From Phascolarctobacterium sp. (GTDB taxonomy: Bacteria; Bacillota; Negativicutes; Acidaminococcales; Acidaminococcaceae), in assembly GCA_019417125.1 (NCBI GenBank), contig DXVZ01000125.1:3658-13073 (forward strand): a stretch of DNA of 9,416 nt. The letters run 5' to 3'. A program made the translations under genes and the position numbers. The notes under the pieces were generated by a model. That model had not been told where the DNA came from, did not search any database, and saw only the letters and a list, made by a program, of their open reading frames with translations. Shown here in pieces: positions 1 through 7,494 of the stretch; within the stretch, counting starts at the first letter, position 1, and every line of letters starts with the position of its first letter.

Positions 1-992
1 TTGACAAGCTAAAGCAAAAAATTTTCATCATCGTAAACGTTAAAACCGATAACCCGGAAGTTAATTACGCCAAAGCGGAGCGTGAAATTGAGGCTATCGA
101 AAAAATGCTGAACCAGCCGGTAACGCCGCAAAGTTTTAACAAAGCAAAGCTTGGCGAAATCAAATCCAACCAAACGCGAGACTTTTACGACAGCGCCGTT
201 GCCAAATGCAAGGAATACATTAAAAACGGCGATGCTTTTCAGATAGTTTACTCGCAGAAGTTTACGGCGGAATACGACAGCGACCTGTTTAACGCCTACC
301 GCATTTTAAGGGTTACCAACCCCTCGCAGTACATGGTGCTGATGAAAAACGGCGGTGTGGAAATTGCAGGCAGTTCCCCGGAAACGCTGGTAAAAGTGCA
401 GGGGCAAAACGTAACGGTAATGCCGATAGCCGGCACAAGGCCGCGCGGCACCACTGAAGCGCAGGACCTGGAATTGGAAAAAGCGCTGCTTGCCGACGAA
501 AAAGAAATTGCCGAGCACAACATGTTGGTAGACTTGGGCAGAAATGATTTAGGCCGTGTTTGCGAATTTGGCAGTGTAAGGGTGCTGGATTACAAATTCG
601 TTAAAAAATTCTCACACGTTATGCATATTACTACCCGCATTACCGGCGAACTTAAACAGGGCTGCGGCTGCCTGGACGCGCTGAAAGCGGTTTTCCCTGC
701 TGGCACGTTAAGCGGAGCGCCGAAAATACGCGCCTGCCAGATTATAGATGAACTGGAACCGCAGCGCCGCGGGATTTACGGCGGTGGTATGGGCTACATA
801 GATTTCGGCGGCAACATGGATATTTGCATTACCATCCGCACCATCGTCAAAAAAGACGGCAGGGTGTATGTACAGGCTGGCGGGGGCATCGTGGCAGACA
901 GCAAGCCCGATTACGAATTTGCCGAAACAGTCAACAAAGCCGGCGCCTGCATAAGCTCACTGCGCAAAACCGCAGAGGAGGGGCTGCAATGA
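1..992 (+). CDS. trpE: Anthranilate synthase component I (5'-truncated by window edge)
   Basis: Catalytic large subunit of anthranilate synthase, which converts chorismate plus ammonia (supplied by TrpG) to anthranilate, the first committed step of tryptophan synthesis in the cytoplasm. The reading frame is open from base 3 with no stop upstream, so the Met codon at 105 is internal and the true start lies left of the window. About 329 C-terminal residues are present, against roughly 450-520 for the whole family. The chorismate-binding domain is intact. It shows PIAGTRPRG (nt 423-449), the block DEKEIAEHNMLVDLGRNDLG (nt 495-554), the GTLSGAPKIRA segment (nt 702-734) and QAGGGIVADSKPDYEFAET (nt 873-929). 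The N-terminal part that usually carries the tryptophan feedback site is missing, so feedback control cannot be judged. The stop overlaps the trpG start (ATGA), implying translational coupling of the two subunits. ADC synthase (PabB) is a close paralogue, but the trp context decides for TrpE. Confidence 0.97.
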   Translation, partial: DKLKQKIFIIVNVKTDNPEVNYAKAEREIEAIEKMLNQPVTPQSFNKAKLGEIKSNQTRDFYDSAVAKCKEYIKNGDAFQIVYSQKFTAEYDSDLFNAYRILRVTNPSQYMVLMKNGGVEIAGSSPETLVKVQGQNVTVMPIAGTRPRGTTEAQDLELEKALLADEKEIAEHNMLVDLGRNDLGRVCEFGSVRVLDYKFVKKFSHVMHITTRITGELKQGCGCLDALKAVFPAGTLSGAPKIRACQIIDELEPQRRGIYGGGMGYIDFGGNMDICITIRTIVKKDGRVYVQAGGGIVADSKPDYEFAETVNKAGACISSLRKTAEEGLQ

Positions 993-1555
993 TATTGATT
1001 ATAGATAATTACGACAGCTTTACTTTTAACCTGTACCAATACGTCGGCACGCTTAACGCGGATGTAAAGGTTTACCGCAACGACGCGCTGACGCTTGATG
1101 AGATAAAACAAATGCGGCCGCAGCGCATCATTCTTTCGCCGGGGCCGGGTTACCCCAAAGATGCAGGTATTTGCGAAAGCCTGCTGCAAGAACTGCCGGG
1201 CCTTTGTCCGGTATTGGGAGTGTGCTTGGGCCACCAGGCGATAGGCGAAGTTTTTGGCGGCAAAGTAGTGCCCGCGCCGCAGCTAGTGCACGGCAAGCAA
1301 AGCCAAATTAAAATTGATACCGGCGATAAGCTTTTTTACGGGCTGCCGGGCAAGATTGAAGCGGCGCGCTACCATTCGCTGATTGTAGAAAGAAAAAGCC
1401 TGCCGGACTGCTTAAAAATAACAGCCGAAACAGCAGATGGCGAAATAATGGCTTTAAAACATAAAGATTACGAAATTTACGGCGTACAGTTTCACCCGGA
1501 ATCGGTGATGACGCCGGACGGCATGAAAATACTTGCAAATTTTTTGAATGACTGA
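989..1555 (+). CDS. trpG: Anthranilate synthase component II, glutamine amidotransferase
   Basis: Glutaminase subunit that releases ammonia from glutamine and channels it to TrpE. The protein has 188 residues, the normal length for a stand-alone class I amidotransferase domain (no fusion to TrpD or TrpE). Visible motifs are the N-terminal DNYDSFTFNL, the oxyanion-side SPGPGYP (residues 50-56), the nucleophile elbow GVCLGHQAIG with catalytic Cys79, HGK at 101-103, YHSLIV, and FHPES with catalytic His169 and Glu171. The start at 989 is chosen because homologues begin right at this MILIIDNYDSF segment, a GAGGAGGGG ribosome-binding site lies at 975-983, and the ATG overlaps the trpE stop as ATGA. 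An in-frame ATG at 824 would add unrelated residues read through trpE. The same subunit may also serve PabB in folate synthesis, as in some Firmicutes; nothing in the window settles that. Confidence 0.97.
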   Translation: MILIIDNYDSFTFNLYQYVGTLNADVKVYRNDALTLDEIKQMRPQRIILSPGPGYPKDAGICESLLQELPGLCPVLGVCLGHQAIGEVFGGKVVPAPQLVHGKQSQIKIDTGDKLFYGLPGKIEAARYHSLIVERKSLPDCLKITAETADGEIMALKHKDYEIYGVQFHPESVMTPDGMKILANFLND

Positions 1556-1581
1556 ATTGAAAGATTAAGGAGGAACCAACC

Positions 1582-2589
1582 ATGATTAATACAGCTATTG
1601 CCAAACTTGCAGCAGGCCAGAATTTACAAAGTAGCGAAACGCGCGAAGCTTTCGGCGAGATTATGAGCGGCGGCGCAACCAACGCCCAGATTGCGGCTTT
1701 TATTACCGCGATGCGCATGAAAGGCGAAACGATTGACGAAATTACCGCCTGCGCCCAGGTGCTGCGCGAAAAATGCAGCCGCATCCGCACCAACGGCGAT
1801 GTGCTCGATATAGTCGGTACCGGCGGCGACTGTGCGAATACCTTTAACATTTCTACTACCAGTTCGTTTGTAATCAGTGCGGCTGGGCTGCCAGTGGCAA
1901 AACACGGCAACCGCAGCGTATCCAGCAAAAGCGGCGCGGCAGATGTTTTAGAAGCGCTGGGAGTTAAAATAGACCTGCCGGCAGAAAAAAACGAAGAATT
2001 GCTGGAGAAAATCAACCTTTGCTTCCTGTTTGCGCAGTCCTGCCACGCTTCCATGCGTTATGCAGGCCCGGTCCGCAAGGAAATCGGCATCCGCACGATT
2101 TTTAACATCATCGGGCCGCTGGCAAACCCGGCTTTTGCAAGTTTGCAGCTTTTGGGCGTTTACCAAAAAGAGCTGGTGCTGCCGCTGGCGCGTGTGCTTG
2201 CTAACCTGGGCGTTAAACGCGGCATAGTGGTGTACGGTAACGACGGGCTGGACGAAGTAACGGTTTCGGCAACCAATACTATGGCGGAGATTAACAACGG
2301 CAAAGTTACCGAATACATTTTTGACCCTGCGGAACTTGGCTTTAAACGCTGCAGTAAGGCAGACCTGGTTGGCGGCGGCGCGCAGGAGAACGCGCAGATT
2401 ACTACGGAAATTTTAAACGGCAAAGAGCGCGGCAGCAAACGCGACGCAGTAGTTTTAAACAGCGCCGTAAGCCTGTACCTGGGCGGCAAAGGCAGCTTGC
2501 CGGAATGTGTAAAACTGGCGCAGGACACCATTGACAGCGGCATGGCATACCAAAAATTGCAGCAGCTGATTAAATTAAGCAATATGTGA
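1582..2589 (+). CDS. trpD: Anthranilate phosphoribosyltransferase
   Basis: Transfers the phosphoribosyl group of PRPP to anthranilate, giving N-(5-phosphoribosyl)anthranilate, the second step of the pathway. The protein has 335 residues, the usual size for the unfused enzyme. An N-terminal helical region (about 1-70) is followed by the PRPP-binding loop GTGGD at 79-83. Next come the STTSS segment (91-95), the anthranilate/PRPP block KHGNRSVSSKSG (107-118), RTIFNIIGPLANPA (171-184) and the metal-binding DGLDE segment (221-225). Together these identify the family clearly. The start is supported by a consensus AGGAGG at 1568-1573, 8 nt before the ATG. This is the strongest ribosome-binding site in the operon, and it follows the longest gap (26 nt after trpG), so trpD translation is probably initiated independently. 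Confidence 0.98.
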   Translation: MINTAIAKLAAGQNLQSSETREAFGEIMSGGATNAQIAAFITAMRMKGETIDEITACAQVLREKCSRIRTNGDVLDIVGTGGDCANTFNISTTSSFVISAAGLPVAKHGNRSVSSKSGAADVLEALGVKIDLPAEKNEELLEKINLCFLFAQSCHASMRYAGPVRKEIGIRTIFNIIGPLANPAFASLQLLGVYQKELVLPLARVLANLGVKRGIVVYGNDGLDEVTVSATNTMAEINNGKVTEYIFDPAELGFKRCSKADLVGGGAQENAQITTEILNGKERGSKRDAVVLNSAVSLYLGGKGSLPECVKLAQDTIDSGMAYQKLQQLIKLSNM

Positions 2590-2596
2590 GGGCATA

Positions 2597-3373
2597 ATGA
2601 TACTGGATACTTTAGCGTCGGCTTCTAAGGAGCGCGCGGATAGACTGATAAAAAAATACGGTTTAAATGCCCTGCGGCGCGAGGCGGAGTCGCTGCCAAA
2701 AGCAAACAAAGGTTTTGCCGAAGCGCTGCAAAAAGATGGGCTCTCCTTCATCTGCGAGGTAAAAAAAGCGTCGCCTTCCAAAGGGCTGATAGCGGCAGAT
2801 TTTAACCCGGTGCAGCAGGCGCAGCTTTACGAAGCAGCCGGCGCGGCGGCAATATCCTGCTTAACAGAGCCGCAGTATTTTTTGGGCAGCAACGCATACT
2901 TAACGGCGATCAGCCAAAGCGTAAAACTGCCAGTACTGCGCAAGGATTTTACAGTACACGAAGCGCAGATTTACGAAGCCAAAATCATTGGCGCGGACGC
3001 GGTGCTTTTAATAACCTCGCTGCTGGATGAAACGGCGCTGCGCGAATACCTTGCCGCGGCAAACAGCGTGGGGCTAGACACTTTAACCGAAGTACATGAT
3101 GAAATGGAGCTGGAAACGGCGCTGAACGCCGGTGCGGAAATTATCGGTGTAAACAACCGCAACCTGCGCGATTTTACGGTAGATTTAAATAACAGCCTGC
3201 GCCTAAAAAAACTGCTGCCGCCTGGTATAACCTTTGTGGCGGAAAGCGGCATTAAAACCCGCACCGACGTTGCCAAACTACAGGCGGCAGGTACGGATGC
3301 GGTACTGATAGGCGAAACGCTGATGCGCAGCGGCGATGTAAAAGCAACGCTTAAACAACTGGCAGGTGAATAG
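2597..3373 (+). CDS. trpC: Indole-3-glycerol phosphate synthase
   Basis: Closes the indole ring by decarboxylating and dehydrating 1-(2-carboxyphenylamino)-1-deoxyribulose 5-phosphate to indole-3-glycerol phosphate. It is a (beta/alpha)8 barrel of 258 residues, not fused to TrpF. Conserved catalytic and binding positions are visible: Glu54 and Lys56 in EVKKASPSKG, Lys116 in LRKDF, Glu165 in LTEVHDE, Asn187 in GVNNRNL, and Glu216/Ser217 in AESGI. The phosphate-binding IGE sits at 238-240. The strand-3 segment reads LTEPQYFLGS where many homologues have LTDxxFFxGS, an accepted variant. It starts 7 nt after the trpD stop, and GTGAGGG at 2586-2592, overlapping that stop, acts as the ribosome-binding site. 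The gene precedes trpF, as is common in Firmicutes operons. Confidence 0.98.
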   Translation: MILDTLASASKERADRLIKKYGLNALRREAESLPKANKGFAEALQKDGLSFICEVKKASPSKGLIAADFNPVQQAQLYEAAGAAAISCLTEPQYFLGSNAYLTAISQSVKLPVLRKDFTVHEAQIYEAKIIGADAVLLITSLLDETALREYLAAANSVGLDTLTEVHDEMELETALNAGAEIIGVNNRNLRDFTVDLNNSLRLKKLLPPGITFVAESGIKTRTDVAKLQAAGTDAVLIGETLMRSGDVKATLKQLAGE

Positions 3374-3375
3374 TA

Positions 3376-3993
3376 ATGGTAAAGGTAAAAATCTGCGGCA
3401 TTAAAACCTTACAGGACGTTGAAGCAGTTAACCGGCAAAAGCCGGATATGGCGGGTTTTGTGTTTTACCCGCTCAGTAAGCGCTACGTTAGTTTAATAAC
3501 GGCGCGCCAGCTAAAGGCAAAGCTGAACAAAAAAATTAAAAGCATCGGCGTTTTCGTTAACGCGCCGGTTGAAGAAATTGCCGCCGCTGCGGAACTTGGC
3601 ATTATAAATTTAGTGCAGCTGCACGGCGACGAAACCAACGCCTATATTGCAGAACTGCGCAAAATCTGCAAACTGCCCATCATCAAAGCAGTGCGCGTGC
3701 AGGACGAAACGGATATCAAACGCGCCGGCTTTTACAACTGCGATTACCTGCTGTTCGACACTTACAGCAAATCCGCTTACGGCGGCACTGGTAAACAGTT
3801 TAATACGCAGCTGCTGGCGGGCGTTAAAATACATAAGCCTTACTTTGTGGCAGGCGGGTTGACGGCGGATAATGTAAAGGACGCCGTTAAAGGTTTAAAG
3901 CCCTATGCCGTTGACGTAAGCGGCGGCGTAGAAACCTGCGGCAGTAAGGATGAAGCAAAAATAAAAGCATTTATAAAACAGCTGAAAGGATGA
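3376..3993 (+). CDS. trpF: Phosphoribosylanthranilate isomerase
   Basis: Catalyses the Amadori rearrangement of N-(5-phosphoribosyl)anthranilate to the carboxyphenylamino-deoxyribulose phosphate used by TrpC. It is a single-domain (beta/alpha)8 barrel of 205 residues, normal for the monofunctional enzyme. The general base Cys7 lies in KICGIKT and the general acid Asp128 in LLFDTYS. VQLHGDE (80-86), GGTGKQF (136-142), the phosphate-binding AGGLTADNV (159-167) and VDVSGGVET (179-187) are all present. Only two bases separate it from the trpC stop. CAGGTGA at 3363-3369 provides a modest ribosome-binding site, so translation is probably coupled to trpC. Its stop falls inside the trpB initiation region. 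Confidence 0.98.
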   Translation: MVKVKICGIKTLQDVEAVNRQKPDMAGFVFYPLSKRYVSLITARQLKAKLNKKIKSIGVFVNAPVEEIAAAAELGIINLVQLHGDETNAYIAELRKICKLPIIKAVRVQDETDIKRAGFYNCDYLLFDTYSKSAYGGTGKQFNTQLLAGVKIHKPYFVAGGLTADNVKDAVKGLKPYAVDVSGGVETCGSKDEAKIKAFIKQLKG

Positions 3994-3998
3994 AAATA

Positions 3999-5183
3999 AT
4001 GAGCAACGGAAGATACGGTATCCACGGCGGGCAGTACATACCCGAAACTTTAATGAACGCAGTAATAGAATTGGAAAAAGCTTATGAATATTATAAAAAC
4101 GACCCGCAGTTTAACAAAGAATTGCAGGAACTGTTTCATGATTATGCCAACCGCCCTTCGCTTTTATACTATGCAGAAAAAATGACGAAAGACCTGGGCG
4201 GCGCAAAAATTTATTTAAAGCGTGAGGATTTAAACCATACCGGTTCGCACAAAATAAACAACGTGCTGGGGCAGGTGCTGCTGGCTAAAAAAATGGGCAA
4301 AAAGCGCGTGCTTGCCGAAACCGGCGCAGGACAGCACGGCGTAGCAACCGCAACGGCGGCGGCGCTGATGGATATGGACTGCACCGTTTACATGGGCAAA
4401 GAAGACACCGAGCGCCAGGCGCTGAACGTGTTCCGTATGGAACTTTTGGGTGCGAAAGTAGTGGCGGTGGAAAGCGGCACTAAAACCTTAAAAGACGCCG
4501 TTAACGAAGCGCTGCGCCAGTGGACTGCCCATGTTGACGATACTTTTTACGTGCTCGGCTCCGTAATGGGCCCGCACCCGTACCCGGCAATGGTGCGCGA
4601 CTTCCAAAGCGTCATCGGCAAAGAAGTAAAAGCGCAGATGCTGGAAAAAGAAGGCCGCCTGCCTGATATTTTGATGGCGTGTGTCGGCGGCGGCAGCAAC
4701 GCCATGGGCCTGTTTTACGACTTTATCCCCGATAAAGAAGTGCAGCTTATCGGCGTAGAAGCGGCAGGGCGCGGCATTAATACTGCGCAGACGGCGGCAA
4801 CCATCGCTCGCGGCAGCGTCGGCATCTTCCACGGCATGAAATCCTACTTTTTGCAGGACGAATACGGCCAGATTGCCCCGGTTTACAGCATTTCCGCCGG
4901 GCTGGATTACCCCGGCATCGGACCTGAGCACGCCGCGCTTTACGACAGCGGCCGCGCGCAGTACGTATCGGCAACGGATGACGAAGCGGTAGCGGCTTTC
5001 AGCTATCTTTCCAAAACCGAAGGCATTATTCCGGCGATTGAAAGCGCCCACGCCATTGCCTATGCGCAAAAACTGGCGCCAACCTTGCAAAAAGATAAAA
5101 TTATCGTTGTAAACGTTTCTGGCCGCGGCGATAAAGACGTAGCGGCGATTGCAAGATACATGGGGGTAGATTTACATGAGTAA
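3999..5183 (+). CDS. trpB: Tryptophan synthase beta chain
   Basis: PLP-dependent subunit that condenses indole (channelled from TrpA) with serine to give tryptophan. From the chosen start it has 394 residues, typical of TrpB1, the form that pairs with TrpA, rather than the longer TrpB2. PLP-binding Lys85 sits in HTGSHKINN, catalytic Glu107 in AETGAGQHG, the phosphate-cradling GGGSNAMG begins at about 230, and SGRGDKD is near 374-380. The COMM-type region around GPHPYPAMVRDFQ and the conserved HGMKSYFLQDEYGQ are also present. I start at 3999 because GAAAGGA at 3984-3990 is then 8 nt upstream. The in-frame ATG at 3990, which overlaps the trpF stop as ATGA, would itself overlap that ribosome-binding site; using it would add only three residues. 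It overlaps trpA by 8 nt, matching the need for equal amounts of the two subunits. Confidence 0.97.
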   Translation: MSNGRYGIHGGQYIPETLMNAVIELEKAYEYYKNDPQFNKELQELFHDYANRPSLLYYAEKMTKDLGGAKIYLKREDLNHTGSHKINNVLGQVLLAKKMGKKRVLAETGAGQHGVATATAAALMDMDCTVYMGKEDTERQALNVFRMELLGAKVVAVESGTKTLKDAVNEALRQWTAHVDDTFYVLGSVMGPHPYPAMVRDFQSVIGKEVKAQMLEKEGRLPDILMACVGGGSNAMGLFYDFIPDKEVQLIGVEAAGRGINTAQTAATIARGSVGIFHGMKSYFLQDEYGQIAPVYSISAGLDYPGIGPEHAALYDSGRAQYVSATDDEAVAAFSYLSKTEGIIPAIESAHAIAYAQKLAPTLQKDKIIVVNVSGRGDKDVAAIARYMGVDLHE

Positions 5184-5958
5184 AATAGCAGCAGCCTTTA
5201 AAAAACACAACAAATGCTTCATCCCGTTCGTAACGGCGGGCGACCCTAACCTTGATGTAACGGCAGAACTTATCCTTGCTATGGCAAATGCCGGTGCGGA
5301 TATCGTCGAACTCGGCATACCTTTTTCCGACCCGGTGGCGGAGGGCGAAGTTATCCAGCAGGCAAACATCCGCGCTTTAAGCGCAGGCACAACCACCGAT
5401 AAAATTTTTGCCATGCTGAAAGAAGTGCGCCAAAAAATGGACGTGCCGCTGGTATTTTTAACCTACATTAACCCCATTTTTATTTACGGCACCGAAAAAT
5501 TTTTAGCGGCCTGCCAAAGTGTTGGATTGGACGGCATCATCGTGCCGGACGTGCCTTACGAAGAAAAAGCACCGCTGGCAGAACTGTGCCATAAGTACGG
5601 CGTAGATTTAATTCCGCTGATTGCGCCGACCTCTGACGAGCGCATTAAAATGATAGCGCGCGAGGCAGAAGGATATGTGTATATCGTATCATCGCTGGGC
5701 GTAACCGGCGTTCGCCAAAACATAACCACCAATATCGCCGCCATTGTCCAAAAAGTGCGCGAAGCCACAAAAGTGCCTGCCGCAGTAGGTTTTGGCATTG
5801 CTACACCACAGCAGGCAGAAGATATGGCTAAAGTAAGCGACGGCGCGATAGTAGGCAGCGCGGTTGTAAAAATTGTCGGAAAATACGGCATAGACTGCGT
5901 GCAGCCCGTTACCGATTACGTAAAAGAAATGGCGGCAGCAGTGCACGGGCTGGAATAA
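5176..5958 (+). CDS. trpA: Tryptophan synthase alpha chain
   Basis: Cleaves indole-3-glycerol phosphate to indole and glyceraldehyde 3-phosphate, passing indole through the tunnel to TrpB. The protein has 260 residues and is a (beta/alpha)8 barrel of family-typical length. It shows FVTAGDPN (18-25), catalytic Glu45 in ELGIPFSDP (Glu49 of the E. coli enzyme), VPDVPYEE (123-130), the loop SSLGVTGVR (172-180) and the phosphate-binding GFGIATPQQ (205-213). The residue matching catalytic Asp60 of E. coli is Glu56 here (PVAEGEVIQ), a conservative but functionally notable change. The gene overlaps trpB by 8 nt, with GGGGGT at 5162-5167 as a likely ribosome-binding site. It is the last gene of the operon, followed 12 nt later by a hairpin terminator. 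Confidence 0.98.
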   Translation: MSKIAAAFKKHNKCFIPFVTAGDPNLDVTAELILAMANAGADIVELGIPFSDPVAEGEVIQQANIRALSAGTTTDKIFAMLKEVRQKMDVPLVFLTYINPIFIYGTEKFLAACQSVGLDGIIVPDVPYEEKAPLAELCHKYGVDLIPLIAPTSDERIKMIAREAEGYVYIVSSLGVTGVRQNITTNIAAIVQKVREATKVPAAVGFGIATPQQAEDMAKVSDGAIVGSAVVKIVGKYGIDCVQPVTDYVKEMAAAVHGLE

Positions 5959-5969
5959 CACCGAAACAA

Positions 5970-6001
5970 AAAACGCATCGTACAAAAGTATGATGCGTTT
6001 T
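5970..6001 (+). terminator. Rho-independent terminator of the trp operon, probably bidirectional
   Basis: A 14-bp stem (arms 5970-5983 and 5988-6001) closes an AAAA loop. In the + strand RNA every position pairs, with one G-U wobble (5980/5991). In the - strand RNA that pair becomes a C-A mismatch. The + tail is a moderate TTTTGCTTTATAT. The - strand tail is richer (TTTTTTGTTT, reading down from 5973). It starts 12 nt after the trpA stop and lies about 75 nt beyond the stop of the convergent phosphatase gene, so it most likely ends both transcripts. Confidence 0.85.
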
Positions 6002-6074
6002 GCTTTATATATGAACGATATATTACAGGTATAGTTAAAATTTTATAATAATCTGCTTTCGCACAGGCGGCAGC

Positions 6075-7391
6075 TTAGCGGCACAAGGTTAAACTGTCGT
6101 AAATATAGGGCGGTGTTACCATTTTATCGGCTTGCCCATCGTAGCGGAACATATAGGTGGAGAAGTTCATGGTATCACCGTCCACGTTAATCAGGGTGTA
6201 TGTTTGCTCACGTGTTTTGCTGGTATCCGTGCCCCAAGGGTTTTGTGCAGGCACAGCCGAATTTACATCTAGAAAACTGTAATTAGGCGTTAAAGGGTCG
6301 CCTGTGGAAACCTGGTAGCTGCGGGCGGCATACCATTTAACTGCGCCGGATTCACCGCCGGTTATGTAAAGCGGAGCCCCGGAATTTGCCGGATAGGTGC
6401 TGCCAGCCATGGCAAGGTTTGCATTTGTTCCTGCAGCGGTTATAAAGCCTCTAGTATAAACGTGGTCGTGCCCTTGCAAAACCACATCTACTCCCAGTTC
6501 CGCCAGCAGCGGCGACCAGAATTTACGGGCGGAGATGAGCAGCGAATCAACAATATGCGCGGCGCCGGAATATAGCGACTGGTGGAAACCTACCACAAGC
6601 CACTTGCCGTTATTTTTGGCATCGGCAGCTTCACAGCGTAAAAAAGCAGCCTGTGCAGCCCAAGTGTCCGGGTTGTTCATGTTTAAAACCACAAATTTAA
6701 CATTACTGTAATCAAAAGAATAAACGGCAGGGCCAACATAGCTGTTGGCGCAGGGGGCGGTAATGTGCCCGCTGAAACTGCTGTTATCATGGTTGCCTTG
6801 GGCAACGGCAATTATGTTGTTGCCCAAAAATGTTTGCCCAGCAGCGGAATTTACGCCGCCGCTTTGGAACAGCATTTCCCATTGCCGCTCATTGCGGGAG
6901 GTGTCCGTTATATCTCCGGCAATATAGGCAAAAGCCAAATCATCATAGCTGTTCAGCAAGGAGAACAGCGCTCCTGTTGCTTTAGCGTCAGAAGCAAAAC
7001 CAATCTGCGTATCGGTTATAAAGGCGAAGGTAAAAGATCCGGCTTTGGCGGGAGTTTTAAACGTGCCAAAATACGCGCCTGCAATATTATAGGTATAGGA
7101 AGTGTTGGGGGTAAGGCCATCAATCTTAGCGGAATAAAGGTATTTTCCCGCTGAATCTGACCAAGCAGGAGCTGCGGTATAGGCAGTTGTTCCGTCCGTA
7201 CATGTGACGGAAACTGCTGTTTGCGCCGCATCAGGAGCGGAATAGGTAAGGTAAACTGCATCCGGCGTTTGACCGATATGTAAGTTAACCTGGCTGACAG
7301 TATCAGCCGCTAAACAGTTTAATACACAAAGCAGGTTTAAAAGAATACCAACGAGCAGGGCAGCGCTCCATTTACCGCTGCGGAAGTTCAT
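6075..7391 (-). CDS. Secreted PAP-like metallophosphoesterase
   Basis: Predicted exported calcineurin-like phosphohydrolase of 438 residues. A signal peptide occupies about residues 1-29: Arg/Lys at 4-7, a hydrophobic core at about 9-24, and a likely signal peptidase I site near CLAA/D. No good lipobox is visible. Residues about 33-112 resemble the fibronectin-III-like N-terminal domain of purple acid phosphatases (ending in LTPNTSYTYNI). The catalytic domain follows with metal-ligand motifs ITDTQ (Asp127, Gln129), GDITD (Asp160), GNHD (Asn200, His201), GFHQS (His270) and GHDH (His308, His310). The tyrosine ligand of true purple acid phosphatases (GDxxY) is Asp163 here, so it is probably not a purple enzyme. 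The ATG at 7391 is preferred because AAGGAG lies 11 nt upstream. A GTG at 7403 would sit only 1 nt from that site. The substrate is unknown; phosphate scavenging outside the membrane is a guess. Confidence 0.88.
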   Translation of the reverse strand: MNFRSGKWSAALLVGILLNLLCVLNCLAADTVSQVNLHIGQTPDAVYLTYSAPDAAQTAVSVTCTDGTTAYTAAPAWSDSAGKYLYSAKIDGLTPNTSYTYNIAGAYFGTFKTPAKAGSFTFAFITDTQIGFASDAKATGALFSLLNSYDDLAFAYIAGDITDTSRNERQWEMLFQSGGVNSAAGQTFLGNNIIAVAQGNHDNSSFSGHITAPCANSYVGPAVYSFDYSNVKFVVLNMNNPDTWAAQAAFLRCEAADAKNNGKWLVVGFHQSLYSGAAHIVDSLLISARKFWSPLLAELGVDVVLQGHDHVYTRGFITAAGTNANLAMAGSTYPANSGAPLYITGGESGAVKWYAARSYQVSTGDPLTPNYSFLDVNSAVPAQNPWGTDTSKTREQTYTLINVDGDTMNFSTYMFRYDGQADKMVTPPYIYDSLTLCR

Positions 7392-7459
7392 AGTTAACCA
7401 CACTCCTTATTTAGATGTATTAATTTTAACGTTTAAAAATGATAAACAAATGAAAACTT

Positions 7460-7488
7460 ATTTTACTGCTGTTTTTTTATGATAGCAA
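7460..7488 (-). promoter_or_regulatory. Candidate sigma-70-type promoter for the phosphatase gene
   Basis: Reading the - strand, TTGCTA (7488-7483) and TAAAAT (7465-7460) are separated by exactly 17 nt. This gives 4/6 and 5/6 matches to the consensus -35 and -10. It lies immediately beyond the fba terminator and would give a leader of about 60 nt before the ATG at 7391. The surroundings are very AT-rich, so a chance match is possible. Confidence 0.42.
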
Positions 7489-7494
7489 ATAAAA

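Noticed and set aside
105..107. ATG at 105 as start of trpE
   Set aside because: The frame stays open to the left edge and the upstream residues (KIFIIVNVKTD and on) look like normal TrpE sequence, so this Met is internal.
824..988. In-frame ATG at 824 that would lengthen TrpG by 55 residues
   Set aside because: It lies wholly inside trpE, the added residues resemble no amidotransferase, and the ATG at 989 has a strong ribosome-binding site and the family's normal N-terminus.
1308..2054. Long - strand open frame (248 codons) opposite trpG/trpD
   Set aside because: It is antisense to two clearly conserved genes, has low-complexity composition and no recognisable domain; it is a shadow of their codon usage.
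4488..5090. Long - strand open frame (200 codons) opposite trpB
   Set aside because: It is antisense to conserved TrpB motifs, Arg/Ala/Val-rich, and has no family features.
6002..6074. Possible further hairpin (ATATAT...ATATAT) or small gene between trpA and the phosphatase
   Set aside because: The pairing is short and purely A/T, and no open frame with a ribosome-binding site is present; nothing beyond the terminator is supported.
7392..7403. GTG at 7403 as start of the phosphatase
   Set aside because: It would be only 1 nt from the AAGGAG site; the ATG at 7391 has workable spacing and gives a cleaner signal peptide.
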